Both the position numbers and the translations under genes were made by a program. The notes beneath the pieces were generated by a model, which had not been told where the DNA came from, ran no database searches, and saw only the letters and a program-made list of their open reading frames with translations. A stretch of DNA of 47,331 nucleotides from Nitrospirota bacterium (lineage in GTDB: Bacteria > Nitrospirota > Nitrospiria > Nitrospirales > NS-4), in assembly GCA_005877565.1 (NCBI GenBank), contig VBOK01000077.1, positions 1-47,331 of the forward strand, given 5' to 3'. Position 1 is the first letter of the stretch. Each line of letters starts with the position of its first letter. Positions 1-7,949 of this stretch are shown one piece after another.

Positions 1-195
1 GGCTTCCGTCAGGTCAGGGTGCGGGTCCACGGCGGGGACGCGCGGGTCGAGGTGGGGCAGGATGAACTCGTGCGGCTCTTCGAACCTAAGATGCGTGACC
101 GCGTGACCAGCAGGCTCGCCGCACTGGGTTTCGACACCGTGATCCTCGACCCCGCTGGCTACCGCCAAGGAAGCGCAAACCGGCTTACCAGGTAG
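1..195 (+). CDS. larE: LarE-type ATP-dependent sacrificial sulfur transferase, C-terminal fragment
   Basis: The reading frame is open from base 1 and ends at a TAG at 193-195, leaving the last 64 residues of a protein that begins outside the window. The tail has the pattern I associate with the end of LarE/PP-loop enzymes: GFRQVRVR near the start, then ALGFDTVILD and a closing GYRQGSAN. LarE makes the thiocarboxylate groups of the nickel-pincer cofactor by sacrificing a cysteine sulfur. The catalytic cysteine and PP-loop are upstream of the window and cannot be checked. The next gene, on the opposite strand, converges with it with only one base between the two stops. Confidence 0.7.
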   Translation, partial: GFRQVRVRVHGGDARVEVGQDELVRLFEPKMRDRVTSRLAALGFDTVILDPAGYRQGSANRLTR

Positions 196-196
196 T

Positions 197-574
197 TCAG
201 GACTGGGAGTCTGCCCTCAGCAGTTCTCGCACTTTACTGACAAGGGACTCGATGGGGAAGGGCTTTTGGAGAAAGTTTGCCATGTCGGGATCCCGAAGCT
301 TCTCGCGGACGACCTCAAGCGGGTAACCGGAGATGTAGAGCACTTTCATGTGCGGGCGCGACGATGTCACCATGGAGGCCAATTCGCGCCCGTTAATCCC
401 AGGCATCATGACATCCGCGACCATCAAATGGATGGGGCCTTCATGCCGTCTGGCCATCAGGAGCGCCTCGCTGTTGACACGGGCCACCAAGACGGTGTAC
501 CCCTGCTGTTCGAGACTCTCCCGAAGCACTGCCCGGACCGACTCATCGTCGTCCACAAGCAGAATGGTCTCCAT
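197..574 (-). CDS. Stand-alone response regulator receiver (CheY-like) domain protein
   Basis: This is a single receiver domain with no output domain. Numbered from the ATG at 574, the acidic triad is D8-D9-D10, the phospho-acceptor is D54 in the ADVMMPG motif, the switch serine is S82 and the conserved lysine is K104 in FLQKPF. The sequence resembles receivers at the C-terminus of hybrid histidine kinases (YISGYP, FLQKPFP), so it may be a single-domain phosphate relay. I chose the start at 574 because AAGGA lies about ten bases upstream and ETILLVDDD begins the fold. In-frame ATGs at 607 and 628 would add 11 or 18 residues but lack a clear ribosome site. No partner kinase is visible. Confidence 0.85.
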   Translation of the reverse strand: METILLVDDDESVRAVLRESLEQQGYTVLVARVNSEALLMARRHEGPIHLMVADVMMPGINGRELASMVTSSRPHMKVLYISGYPLEVVREKLRDPDMANFLQKPFPIESLVSKVRELLRADSQS

Positions 575-777
575 ACCAGGAGCGTCCTTTCGCGTGGTGT
601 CACTCATACGAGTCAATCTTACCGCCATGCGGGCTTCTATGAAAGAGGTTAATTAGACAGGCCTGGGGTGTGCCTTGTGCACTCCGGCAGTCAGCACTAG
701 AATGAATGCCGCCTGAGGTCGCACGCTGTGAACCGTGAGCCCGCCAATGAGGACGGACGCCGCGAGAGGAGGAGACT

Positions 778-1083
778 ATGCCAATGTACGTGAGCCTGGT
801 GAAGTTCACGCGGGAAGGGATCATGACGATGAAGGAAGAGGGCATTGCCCGGTCCGACAAGGTGAAGAAGAACATCGAGGAGTTGGGCGGGAGACTGATC
901 GCCGCCTATTATTGTCTCGGGGAATACGATGTGGTGGCCATCCTACAGTTCCCGGACAACAAGACAGCTATGAAGGCGGCGGTCAAGAACGCCTCGATCG
1001 GGCACATCTCGATCACCACGATGCCGGCCTTGCCAAGGGATGAATGGGCCACGCTGTTGCGTGAGGTCTGGAAGAAGAAATGA
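778..1083 (+). CDS. GYD domain-containing protein
   Basis: A 101-residue cytosolic protein whose beta-alpha pattern and GEYD motif (residues 48-51) match the GYD family (PF08734), a small ferredoxin-like fold of unknown biochemical role. AGGAGG sits just before the ATG at 778; a second ATG two codons later is equally compatible. It has no coiled coil, signal peptide or membrane segment. It converges with the ATP synthase b gene, and the two stops are separated only by a palindrome that could terminate both. Confidence 0.8.
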   Translation: MPMYVSLVKFTREGIMTMKEEGIARSDKVKKNIEELGGRLIAAYYCLGEYDVVAILQFPDNKTAMKAAVKNASIGHISITTMPALPRDEWATLLREVWKKK

Positions 1084-1084
1084 T

Positions 1085-1118
1085 GTAGTGGGGACAGATT
1101 TCAAATCTGTCCCCCTAC
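1085..1118. terminator. Palindrome between convergent GYD and atpF genes, probable bidirectional terminator
   Basis: Two arms of about 16 bases (1085-1101 and 1103-1118) are near-perfect inverted repeats around a one-base centre; the core is GGGGACAGATTT and its complement. The atpF stop codon lies inside the right arm and the GYD stop lies two bases before the left arm. There is no clear T-tract, so termination is inferred from position and stem strength. A half copy of the motif (AATCTGTCCCC) occurs near 27541, after metK. Confidence 0.55.
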
Positions 1119-1624
1119 GACTTCTCGAAGTCCTTGGCGACCGCGGTGAGGGCCTCGTCGGCCAGTCGCTTATGGTCGGCGTCCGTCAGGCTCCGCTCGA
1201 GCACTTTCTCGGCGACGCGCAGGCCCAGTTCGCCGGCGTAGCGGCGCACCTCCTCGAGCGCCTTGCGGCGCTCCTGCTCGATCTCACGGGCGGCATTCGC
1301 CTTGATCCGCTCCGCTTCGGCCGACATCCGGCGCTCGTTCTCTTCCATCATGTGCTGCGCCCGGACCTTGGCTTGGGCAATCATCTCCTCCGCTTCTTTT
1401 TGCGCGGACCTCATCTTGGCATCATACTCGGCCATCCGCCGTTCGGCTTCCGCACGCTGCCGCTCCGCCGCTTCGATGGTCTCGCGAATCTTCCGCTCCC
1501 TGGCATCTAAGTTCTCCAGAATCCACGGAAAGGCATATTTGTAGAGAATAAGGAGAAGGACGCCAAAAGACGCCCACTCCCAGAAAAGCAGCGATGAGAA
1601 GAACTGCGTGTCAAACTGTGGCAT
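1115..1624 (-). CDS. atpF: ATP synthase Fo subunit b
   Basis: Subunit b forms the peripheral stalk that ties F1 to the membrane a subunit. The 169-residue protein has one N-terminal membrane helix (about residues 9-30), then a long charged helix rich in E, R, A and K (about 40-150), as expected for the stalk coiled coil. It is the last gene of the atpI-atpB-atpE-atpF run. The delta subunit gene that often follows (atpH) is absent; a hairpin and a convergent unrelated gene come next instead. Length and layout fit the family, and I see no second b or b' gene. Confidence 0.93.
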   Translation of the reverse strand: MPQFDTQFFSSLLFWEWASFGVLLLILYKYAFPWILENLDARERKIRETIEAAERQRAEAERRMAEYDAKMRSAQKEAEEMIAQAKVRAQHMMEENERRMSAEAERIKANAAREIEQERRKALEEVRRYAGELGLRVAEKVLERSLTDADHKRLADEALTAVAKDFEKS

Positions 1625-1639
1625 GAGGACTTCGTCCTT

Positions 1640-1870
1640 TTACTTGCGCAGGCCCATGATGATGAAGGCAATCACAATTCCATAGAGGGCGATCGCTTCA
1701 ACGAGAGCGAACCCGATCCACATGTACTTGCCCACTCGACCCTCCGCTTCCGGCTGGCGGGCCACCGCCTCAATCATCTTCCCGAAGATGTACCCGATTC
1801 CCACGCCGGCGCCGGCGAACCCGGCGGCCGCCAATCCCATTCCCAACAGTGCAGCCGATGCAGCGTCCAT
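1640..1870 (-). CDS. atpE: ATP synthase Fo subunit c
   Basis: The 76-residue rotor-ring proteolipid has two hydrophobic hairpin helices joined by the polar loop ARQPE (residues 37-41). The ion-carrying carboxylate is E58 in ALVEAIALYG. Sodium-type c subunits usually have a Gln in helix 1 (GVGQGY) and Ser-Thr after the glutamate. Here these are Ile (GVGIGY) and Ala-Ile, so the sequence argues for proton coupling. It lies 15 bases upstream of atpF and about 31 bases downstream of atpB in the same operon. Confidence 0.95.
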   Translation of the reverse strand: MDAASAALLGMGLAAAGFAGAGVGIGYIFGKMIEAVARQPEAEGRVGKYMWIGFALVEAIALYGIVIAFIIMGLRK

Positions 1871-1901
1871 TCAGCTTCTCCTTTCTCTGCGAGAGAGCCT
1901 G

Positions 1902-2795
1902 CTAGTGTGCGCCTTCGGCATGCCCATGCAGGGTGATGGCATCGCCGAGGTACACGCAGGTCAAGATCGTAAAAATGTAAGCCTGAATTAAGGCAATCCC
2001 GACTTCCAGGCCATTGATGGCGATGGAAAAGGCAAACGGGAGCCAACGGCTCCAGATCACGGTCAGGATCACTGGTATCAGAATGCACATCCCGACAAGA
2101 CCCCACGTGCCCGTGGCAGCGATGACCCGACGCCATCCCACAATCAATACAACCATGAGGATCAGGAGTCCGATTTTGACTGCCAGCGGGGCCGCTATCA
2201 AAGGAATTGAGACAACCATCCCAAAAAGGACAGCGAGAATCGTGTGCCCCGCCGTCATGTTGGCGAAGAGCCGGACCGCCAGTGAGAGCGGCCGCGCCAA
2301 TTGGCTGACGAGTTCGATCGGCACCATGAGGGGAAGCAGCAACACAGGAGTCCCCGCCGGCATCAGGATCCCGAGGAACTTGATACCGTGCAGCACGAAC
2401 CCGACAACGATGCTCATGCTGTACACGAACAACGCGAATGCTGCCGTGACCACGATCTGACTGGTCACGGTGTACGACCCGGGGATCAGCCCGAGGAGAT
2501 TGCAGAACAGAATGAACACAAACAGGGTCGCCACGAACGGAAAGAACTTCATGCCCTTCTCACCCATCGTGTCCATGATCATATTCCTGATGAACTCCAC
2601 CAAGATCTCGGCAAGGCTCTGCAGTCTCGTCGGGACGAGCCGCTGCTGTCTGGCTGCCACGATCAATAGGGAGGAGGCCAGGACGATGATGATCCACATC
2701 ATCACCACGGCTTTGTTCGGAGAAATATCCAGCCCGAACAGCGACAGCGACCCATAGGGGTGCAGTTCAAAGGGGTGGAGGGGGTTGCTTTCCAT
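1902..2795 (-). CDS. atpB: ATP synthase Fo subunit a
   Basis: Subunit a forms the ion half-channels against the c-ring. At 297 residues it is longer than most family members (about 230-270 from memory). The essential arginine is R175 in LARPLSLAVRLFANM, followed by TAGHTIL. The C-terminal helix carries the usual IALIQAYIFTILTCVYL. Between residues about 205 and 250 there is a hydrophobic stretch with a GWRR turn that I do not expect in ordinary AtpB; it could add a membrane hairpin. The ATG at 2795 lies three bases after the stop of atpI. It is translated from the minus-strand Fo operon. Confidence 0.95.
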   Translation of the reverse strand: MESNPLHPFELHPYGSLSLFGLDISPNKAVVMMWIIIVLASSLLIVAARQQRLVPTRLQSLAEILVEFIRNMIMDTMGEKGMKFFPFVATLFVFILFCNLLGLIPGSYTVTSQIVVTAAFALFVYSMSIVVGFVLHGIKFLGILMPAGTPVLLLPLMVPIELVSQLARPLSLAVRLFANMTAGHTILAVLFGMVVSIPLIAAPLAVKIGLLILMVVLIVGWRRVIAATGTWGLVGMCILIPVILTVIWSRWLPFAFSIAINGLEVGIALIQAYIFTILTCVYLGDAITLHGHAEGAH

Positions 2796-2798
2796 GGC

Positions 2799-3110
2799 TC
2801 AAAGACGTGACGCAGTCCGATACACGTTCAACAGACCCGCAGACATGCCCAGGAAGACACCAATGACTATGCCGAATGGACTGGAGCTGAAATACGAGTC
2901 GGCCAGGTACCCCAAACCGCCGCCCACGATCAGGGCAGCCACCAGTTCGACGCCGATCCGCGCGGCGATCGAGAGGCCTTTCCGGAACGCATCGGGCTGA
3001 TCAACCATGAAACCCAGCGTCTGCGGCTTCCACCGGGCCAAGGACGCGTCCTGGCGTGTCCGGGGCGGGCGGGTTGAGATATCGCGAAGTCTCGGCTGAG
3101 CGGCGTTCAA
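2799..3110 (-). CDS. atpI: AtpI/AtpZ-family ATP synthase accessory protein
   Basis: A small membrane protein with two hydrophobic segments (about residues 52-70 and 78-98, the second GIVIGVFLGMSAGLLNVYR), typical of the AtpI/AtpZ group encoded first in ATP synthase operons and linked to c-ring assembly. The longest frame starts with TTG at 3110, with GGAG six bases upstream. An internal ATG at 3008 gives a 69-residue product closer to the usual AtpZ size, so the start is open. A promoter-like TTGACT / TTAGAT pair lies just upstream. Confidence 0.75.
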   Translation of the reverse strand: MNAAQPRLRDISTRPPRTRQDASLARWKPQTLGFMVDQPDAFRKGLSIAARIGVELVAALIVGGGLGYLADSYFSSSPFGIVIGVFLGMSAGLLNVYRTASRL

Positions 3111-3136
3111 ATTGCTCCGGTGAAAAATCGCGCGCC

Positions 3137-3165
3137 ATCTAAACAGAATCGCTGAGGGAAGTCAA
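3137..3165 (-). promoter_or_regulatory. Candidate promoter of the atpI-B-E-F operon
   Basis: On the minus strand a TTGACT box (3160-3165) is followed after 17 bases by TTAGAT (3137-3142), ending about 26 bases before the TTG start of atpI. The -35 element is strong and the -10 weak. Read by eye; no expression evidence. Confidence 0.45.
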
Positions 3166-3179
3166 GGTTGCAGGATGCC

Positions 3180-3209
3180 TTGCTGGGGCCGTAACCGGTG
3201 AGTTAAGAT
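3180..3209 (+). promoter_or_regulatory. Weak candidate promoter of pabB-pabC
   Basis: TTGCTG (3180-3185), an 18-base gap, then TAAGAT (3204-3209), about 27 bases before the GTG start of pabB. It lies back to back with the atp operon promoter in a 125-base divergent gap. Confidence 0.3.
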
Positions 3210-3235
3210 GCCGCACACACCGAGGGCTCCTCACA

Positions 3236-4708
3236 GTGTTTCGAACCTCGCGCGAATCCTTCCTGAAGGCTTCCCCGCCCATCCCGCTGGCGACCGTCCT
3301 GCCGCTCCCGGTCTGCTCGACGTTCGAGCTCTACCAGCGCCTGGCTGGGGATGCGCGCTGCCCCGTGCTGCTGGAGAGCGGCCAGGGGCCCAGTGGTGTC
3401 GCCCCGGGACCGCGGTACTCGATCATCGGCGCCGATCCCGCGTTCCTGTTTCGCGGCACAGGATCACGCGTGGGCTGGTGCGCAAGAGGCGAGGAATGGA
3501 TCATCCGTGCCGGGGATCCACTGGCGGTGCTCCAAGACCTGCTCTCCCGCATGGCCGTCTCCCGCCCTTCCGGCTTCCCTCCATTTTATGGGGGCGCCGT
3601 CGGCTATTTCGGCTATGACGTGGCCCGCTGGTTTGAGCGTCTCCCCCATCCACCGCCCGATGACCTGGGTCTCCCCGATCTGGAGCTCGCCTTCCTCGAC
3701 CTCGTGGCCGTCGCGGACCACCACCAGAAAGAGTTGTGGCTCCTCTTCTGTCCCTTCGGGGAGCGCTTCATCAAGGAGTCGCGTGAGGAACTCTATGAAG
3801 AAGGGCAGGCTCGGCTGCTGGCGCTAGAGACCCGGCTGACAGGGTTGCTGCCAGTCTTGCCCGACACGAGCCCGCAGGGTCTGCCGCACGTGACACCCGG
3901 CATGTCAGAGGCCGACTATACGGATCGGGTGCGCCGGTGCCTCGACTACATTGCAGCCGGGGACATCTATCAGGCCAATCTGTCCCATCGATTTGCCGTC
4001 GATTTGGGCGGGCGGTCGTCGCGCTCCATCTACCGCCGCCTGCGCGAGATCAATCCCGCGCCTTTCGCCGCCTTGCTCGAACTGCCGGACGTCACACTGG
4101 TCAGTTGCTCGCCGGAACGGCTCGTGCGGATCAGCGGGCCCGAGGTGGAGACCCGGCCGATCGCCGGCACCCGCCCGCGCGGCGCCTCCACGGACGAGGA
4201 CCGTCTCCTGATCGAAGACCTCCTGATGAGCCCGAAAGAGCGAGCCGAGCACATCATGCTCGTGGACCTGGAACGCAACGACCTCGGACGCGTGTGTACC
4301 TACGGCAGCGTCCGCGTGGACGAGTTCATGGTCGTCGAGCGCTATTCGCACGTCAGTCACATTGTGACCAACATCCGCGGCCGGCTCGCGCCCGGCAAGG
4401 ATGCGCTGGAGGTACTCCGCGCGGTCTTCCCGGGAGGAACCGTGACAGGCGTGCCAAAGGTCCGCTGCATGGAGATCATCGACGAACTGGAGCCGATCCG
4501 CCGCGGGCCCTATACCGGCTCCATCGGTTATCTCAGCCCGAGCGGCGACCTGGACCTGAATATCATCATCCGGACGTTGGTCATCGCGGGCGAGCGCGCC
4601 TACTTACAGGTGGGCGCGGGCATCGTTGCGGACTCCGACCCCGCGCGTGAATACCAGGAGACCCTGTACAAGGCCGAAGCGCTTCTCAAGGCGCTGAGGG
4701 AATCCTGA
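3236..4708 (+). CDS. pabB: Aminodeoxychorismate synthase component I (chorismate-binding family)
   Basis: The 490-residue enzyme belongs to the PabB/TrpE chorismate-utilising family. It converts chorismate with ammonia or glutamine nitrogen to 4-amino-4-deoxychorismate for folate. Diagnostic C-terminal blocks are GDIYQANLS, SPERLV and PGGTVTGVPKVRCMEIID, followed by GPYTGSIGYLS. The neighbour, three bases downstream, is a class IV aminotransferase fold gene (pabC), which favours PabB over TrpE. Against that, the motif at residues 308-312 is PIAGT, the TrpE-type form; E. coli PabB has a nucleophilic lysine there (PIKGT). No glutaminase gene (pabA) is adjacent. The start is GTG at 3236, with GAGGG upstream. 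Confidence 0.82.
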   Translation: MFRTSRESFLKASPPIPLATVLPLPVCSTFELYQRLAGDARCPVLLESGQGPSGVAPGPRYSIIGADPAFLFRGTGSRVGWCARGEEWIIRAGDPLAVLQDLLSRMAVSRPSGFPPFYGGAVGYFGYDVARWFERLPHPPPDDLGLPDLELAFLDLVAVADHHQKELWLLFCPFGERFIKESREELYEEGQARLLALETRLTGLLPVLPDTSPQGLPHVTPGMSEADYTDRVRRCLDYIAAGDIYQANLSHRFAVDLGGRSSRSIYRRLREINPAPFAALLELPDVTLVSCSPERLVRISGPEVETRPIAGTRPRGASTDEDRLLIEDLLMSPKERAEHIMLVDLERNDLGRVCTYGSVRVDEFMVVERYSHVSHIVTNIRGRLAPGKDALEVLRAVFPGGTVTGVPKVRCMEIIDELEPIRRGPYTGSIGYLSPSGDLDLNIIIRTLVIAGERAYLQVGAGIVADSDPAREYQETLYKAEALLKALRES

Positions 4709-4711
4709 GCG

Positions 4712-5578
4712 ATGTGGATTTATCTGAATAACCGGTTCGTGTCGAAAGAGGAGGCAAAGATTTCAGTCTTCGATCACGGCTTCCTGTACGGCGACGGCGT
4801 CTTCGAGACGCTGCGGGCGTATCACAGAAAGTTCCTCATGTTGAGCGAGCACATCACCCGCCTGGAACAGTCGGCGGCCCGCCTTCATATCGCCATGCCG
4901 GTCAAGCGCAGCCGGTTGAATGCCATCGTCGCGGAATCGCTCGAGCTGAACAAGTTGACGGACGCCTATCTCCGGATCACGGTCTCGCGTGGTCAAGGTG
5001 AGATCGGACTGGATCCAGCGCTCTGCAAGACTCCCACGCTGGTGGTCATCGCCAAGCCCTTTGAGCCGTGTCCTGAATCGTTCTACACGGACGGGGTGGC
5101 GGTGGCGGTCGTACAGACCAGACGCAACTTGCCGGAAGCCCTGCCGCCGCATGTCAAATCCCTGAATTACCTCAACAACATTCTGGCGAAGATGGAGGCG
5201 ACGGCGCTCGGAGCCTACGACGCCGTGTTGCTGAATCATCACGGAGAGGTGACCGAAGGGACAACCAGCAATGTGTTCGTGGCCCTTGGAGGCCGCCTTC
5301 TGACGCCCGCACATGACTGCGGCATCCTTGCCGGCATCACCCGCAACCTGGTGTTGCAACTGGCACGCGAACTGGAGATCCCAACAGAAGAGACGCGGCT
5401 GACCGCGGCTGACCTCCCGATCGCCGACGAATGCTTCCTGACCAATACGACCGTGGAGGTGTTGCCGGTGACGCAGGTGGATGGACAGAAAATCGGAAAC
5501 GGACAGCCGGGCGAGATCACCCGACGGCTGCATACTTCATTTCGGGACAGTCTTGGTCGGTTCCTTGCCGGCCGTTGA
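4712..5578 (+). CDS. pabC: Aminodeoxychorismate lyase / class IV PLP aminotransferase
   Basis: A fold-type IV PLP protein of 288 residues. The Schiff-base lysine is K149 in HVKSLNYLNN, and the family motifs DHGFLYGDGVFETLR (near residue 22) and EVTEGTTSNVF are present. Adjacent to pabB it most likely releases pyruvate from aminodeoxychorismate to give p-aminobenzoate. The same fold also makes branched-chain and D-amino-acid aminotransferases, which sequence reading alone cannot exclude; a clear ilvE is present at 32.5 kb, which lowers the need for a second one here. The gene ends inside the 3' end of the convergent CorC-type gene (42-base overlap). Confidence 0.8.
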   Translation: MWIYLNNRFVSKEEAKISVFDHGFLYGDGVFETLRAYHRKFLMLSEHITRLEQSAARLHIAMPVKRSRLNAIVAESLELNKLTDAYLRITVSRGQGEIGLDPALCKTPTLVVIAKPFEPCPESFYTDGVAVAVVQTRRNLPEALPPHVKSLNYLNNILAKMEATALGAYDAVLLNHHGEVTEGTTSNVFVALGGRLLTPAHDCGILAGITRNLVLQLARELEIPTEETRLTAADLPIADECFLTNTTVEVLPVTQVDGQKIGNGQPGEITRRLHTSFRDSLGRFLAGR

Positions 5579-6871
5579 CCGGTCGGCGATCCGCTCGACT
5601 TTGACCTTGGATACGCGCCGATCCCCGAGATCCACCACGGTAAACTTGTAGTCCCCGTGGTAGAAAACCTCGCCGCCGCGCGGGAGCCCCTGGATCTGGT
5701 AGGTGATGAACCCGCCGAGCGTCTCGTAGTCCGGCGATGCGGGGATCGGCAGCCCGTATTCCGACACGAGGTCCTTGACCGGCATCGAAGCGTCGACCAG
5801 GATCGCGCCGTCCTTGAGGCGTTCCACCGGCTTCTCTTCGGTGTCGTACTCGTCCTGGATTTCGCCGACGATCTCCTCAATCAGGTCCTCCAGCGTGACC
5901 AGCCCCTCGACGCTGCCGTACTCGTTGACCACGATCGCCATGTGGATGCGGCGGCGCTGCATCTCTTTCAGTAACACGCTGACCTTCATGGCTTCGGGAA
6001 CGTAATAGACGGGATGCAGCAACTCTTTAAGGTTCAATGGCTTGCCTGCTGCGACCTGACTCAAGAGGTCTTTCTGGTAGAGGATGCCGAGCATTTCGTT
6101 GAGGCCCTTCCGGTACACCGGGTAGCGGGAGAACTTGTTCTCGTCGATGTACTTCAGCAGGTCCGGAGTCGGGGTGTCGATCTGGATGGCGCACATCTTC
6201 GGGCGACGGATCATCACTTCCTTCACCGACATGTCGGTGAACTCAAACACACTGTGGATCAGCTCCTGCTCGGTCCTGTCGAAGACGCCCTTCTCGCGGC
6301 CTTCCTGCATGAGCAGGTTGATTTCTTCCGCGGAGATAAAGACCTTCTCCCCCTGGGCGGCCTTGCCGAGCACGCGCAAAACGCCTCGGCTGGACATGGC
6401 GAGGGGACGAATGCCCCAGGCCGCCACGCGGGCGAACCATTCCAGGGGACGCGCCGCAAACAGCGCCAGGCGCTCGGGGTTTTTGAGCGCCAGTATCTTG
6501 GGGACGAGTTCGCCCAGCACGAGCGAGAAGTACGAGATGATGAGTACCACGATGCCAATCGAAATCGGTTCGGCCAAGGCCCGCACCAAAGCCACGGGTG
6601 CCGCCTCGAAGACAGGCTTCAGGTGGTCGATCGCGACCACGCCACCCATGGCAGCTGCCGAGGCGCCCGCGACCGTGATGCCGATCTGGGTGGTCGCCAG
6701 GAAACGTTCGGAGTCCTCCTGAAAGCCCTGGACGAGACGGGCCTTGGCGTTCTTCGCCTCGACCAGTTGTTTGATCCGACTGCGCCGCGTGTTGACGATG
6801 GCCAACTCGGCGCAGGCGAAGAAGCCGTTCAGGAGGATGAGGGCAGCAATGGTGATGAGTTCGACCCACAT
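5537..6871 (-). CDS. CorC/HlyC-type (CNNM + CBS) membrane protein
   Basis: A 444-residue protein with the standard three parts: an N-terminal CNNM (DUF21) membrane region of about four helices (residues 1-170), a CBS-domain pair (about 205-340, with RYPVYR and the VVNEYGSVEGLVTLEDLIEEIVGEI block), and a C-terminal CorC/HlyC domain (about 355-430). The family is linked to magnesium and cobalt export; the older name hemolysin is misleading. It starts at the ATG at 6871 and overlaps the end of pabC on the other strand. It appears to stand alone as a transcription unit. Confidence 0.92.
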   Translation of the reverse strand: MWVELITIAALILLNGFFACAELAIVNTRRSRIKQLVEAKNAKARLVQGFQEDSERFLATTQIGITVAGASAAAMGGVVAIDHLKPVFEAAPVALVRALAEPISIGIVVLIISYFSLVLGELVPKILALKNPERLALFAARPLEWFARVAAWGIRPLAMSSRGVLRVLGKAAQGEKVFISAEEINLLMQEGREKGVFDRTEQELIHSVFEFTDMSVKEVMIRRPKMCAIQIDTPTPDLLKYIDENKFSRYPVYRKGLNEMLGILYQKDLLSQVAAGKPLNLKELLHPVYYVPEAMKVSVLLKEMQRRRIHMAIVVNEYGSVEGLVTLEDLIEEIVGEIQDEYDTEEKPVERLKDGAILVDASMPVKDLVSEYGLPIPASPDYETLGGFITYQIQGLPRGGEVFYHGDYKFTVVDLGDRRVSKVKVERIADRSTAGKEPTKTVPK

Positions 6872-7035
6872 AAAGATTTCAGCCTGCGGACCTTGCCTCC
6901 GGTTTAGGTGGTTATTGTAGCCGAAGCGCTCGTACGATTCACACGTTTCCTGTCAAAAAGCGATAAGACCATCAAAATACTCAAAGATCGCCCGGTTTCA
7001 CGGATGAGAATGTTTATGACAAGTTCGACAGGTCG

Positions 7036-7064
7036 TTGACACCCCAGAAGGGGTTGGCTATTGT
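7036..7064 (+). promoter_or_regulatory. Possible promoter overlapping the 5' end of the transglycosylase gene
   Basis: A perfect TTGACA (7036-7041) is followed after 17 bases by TATTGT (7059-7064). If used, transcription would begin close to the ATG at 7072, giving a leaderless message and excluding the GTG start at 7063. The spacer holds CCCCAGAAGGGG. It may be coincidence. Confidence 0.3.
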
Positions 7065-7938
7065 GAGCCGCATGTCGCAGAACCTTTGCGCATATGGGTT
7101 GGCTGGCGGCCTTGCTTGCCTGCTGCTCCTGGGCGTCTCTTCGCAAGACGTCAGGGGGGAACCGCTCTATCAGTATAAGGATGAGAACGGAGTCATGCAC
7201 TTTTCCAACGTCCCGACCGATCCTCGCTATCGAACAGTGATCGCGAACGACCGCATGCAAATCGGTGGCTCTCCGGTCGTTCCCAGCCAGACAGCCATGG
7301 CGCTCTCCTCGCAGCTCAGCGAGCCCAGCGCGTCGCGTTCCGGTGACTCGATCTATCGGCACGTGGACCGGAACGGCGTGATTCACTTCACCAATGTTCC
7401 GACGAGCCCTCGCTACAAAAAGATGCGGGACCCGCGTGCGTTCACTCAGCTCCAGCCGAAGCGGCTCTCGCCCGCCCTGCACCGGACGATCACACAGACC
7501 TCGCTGGCGTACCGCATGAGCCCGGCACTGGTTCGGGCCGTCATCGAGGCCGAATCGGCGTACGATCCCAACGCCGTCTCGTCCAAGGGCGCCATGGGGT
7601 TGATGCAGTTGATGCCGGAGATGGCGTGGTCCCTGAACGTTGCGAACCCCTATGACCCAAAGCAGAACATCGCCGGTGGAGTCCGGCACCTTCGCTACCT
7701 GCTGGACCGCTTCGGGGGTAACCTGGAACTGGCCCTGGCGGCCTACCACGCGGGGGAAACCCGCGTATCGCGCGAGAGCCGGATTCCGCGGATCAGCGAA
7801 ACCCAGCAATACGTTCGCAAGGTCATCCGCTTCTACCAGAGTTTCTCCAGGGATGGAGGAGGGAGCGACCGGCCCTACGCCGCCGAAGGCCAACCGCTCG
7901 TGACTCGGCGCTTCGTCAATTACCTCAGCCCGAATTAG
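7063..7938 (+). CDS. Lytic transglycosylase (SLT) with two DUF4124 repeats
   Basis: An exported peptidoglycan lyase. A signal sequence (about 30 residues, hydrophobic core GLACLLLLGV) is followed by two similar units, LYQYKDENGVMHFSNVPT and IYRHVDRNGVIHFTNVPT, which match DUF4124. The C-terminal SLT domain has the catalytic glutamate in the pair ES of EAESAYDPNA (about residue 164), then GAMGLMQLMP and ALAAYHAGE. The start is uncertain: GTG at 7063 has AGGGG nine bases upstream and gives an n-region with arginine; ATG at 7072 and TTG at 7036 are alternatives. It converges with nadB, 11 bases between the stops. Confidence 0.9.
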   Translation: MSRMSQNLCAYGLAGGLACLLLLGVSSQDVRGEPLYQYKDENGVMHFSNVPTDPRYRTVIANDRMQIGGSPVVPSQTAMALSSQLSEPSASRSGDSIYRHVDRNGVIHFTNVPTSPRYKKMRDPRAFTQLQPKRLSPALHRTITQTSLAYRMSPALVRAVIEAESAYDPNAVSSKGAMGLMQLMPEMAWSLNVANPYDPKQNIAGGVRHLRYLLDRFGGNLELALAAYHAGETRVSRESRIPRISETQQYVRKVIRFYQSFSRDGGGSDRPYAAEGQPLVTRRFVNYLSPN

Positions 7939-7949
7939 GCTTCCGCAAC

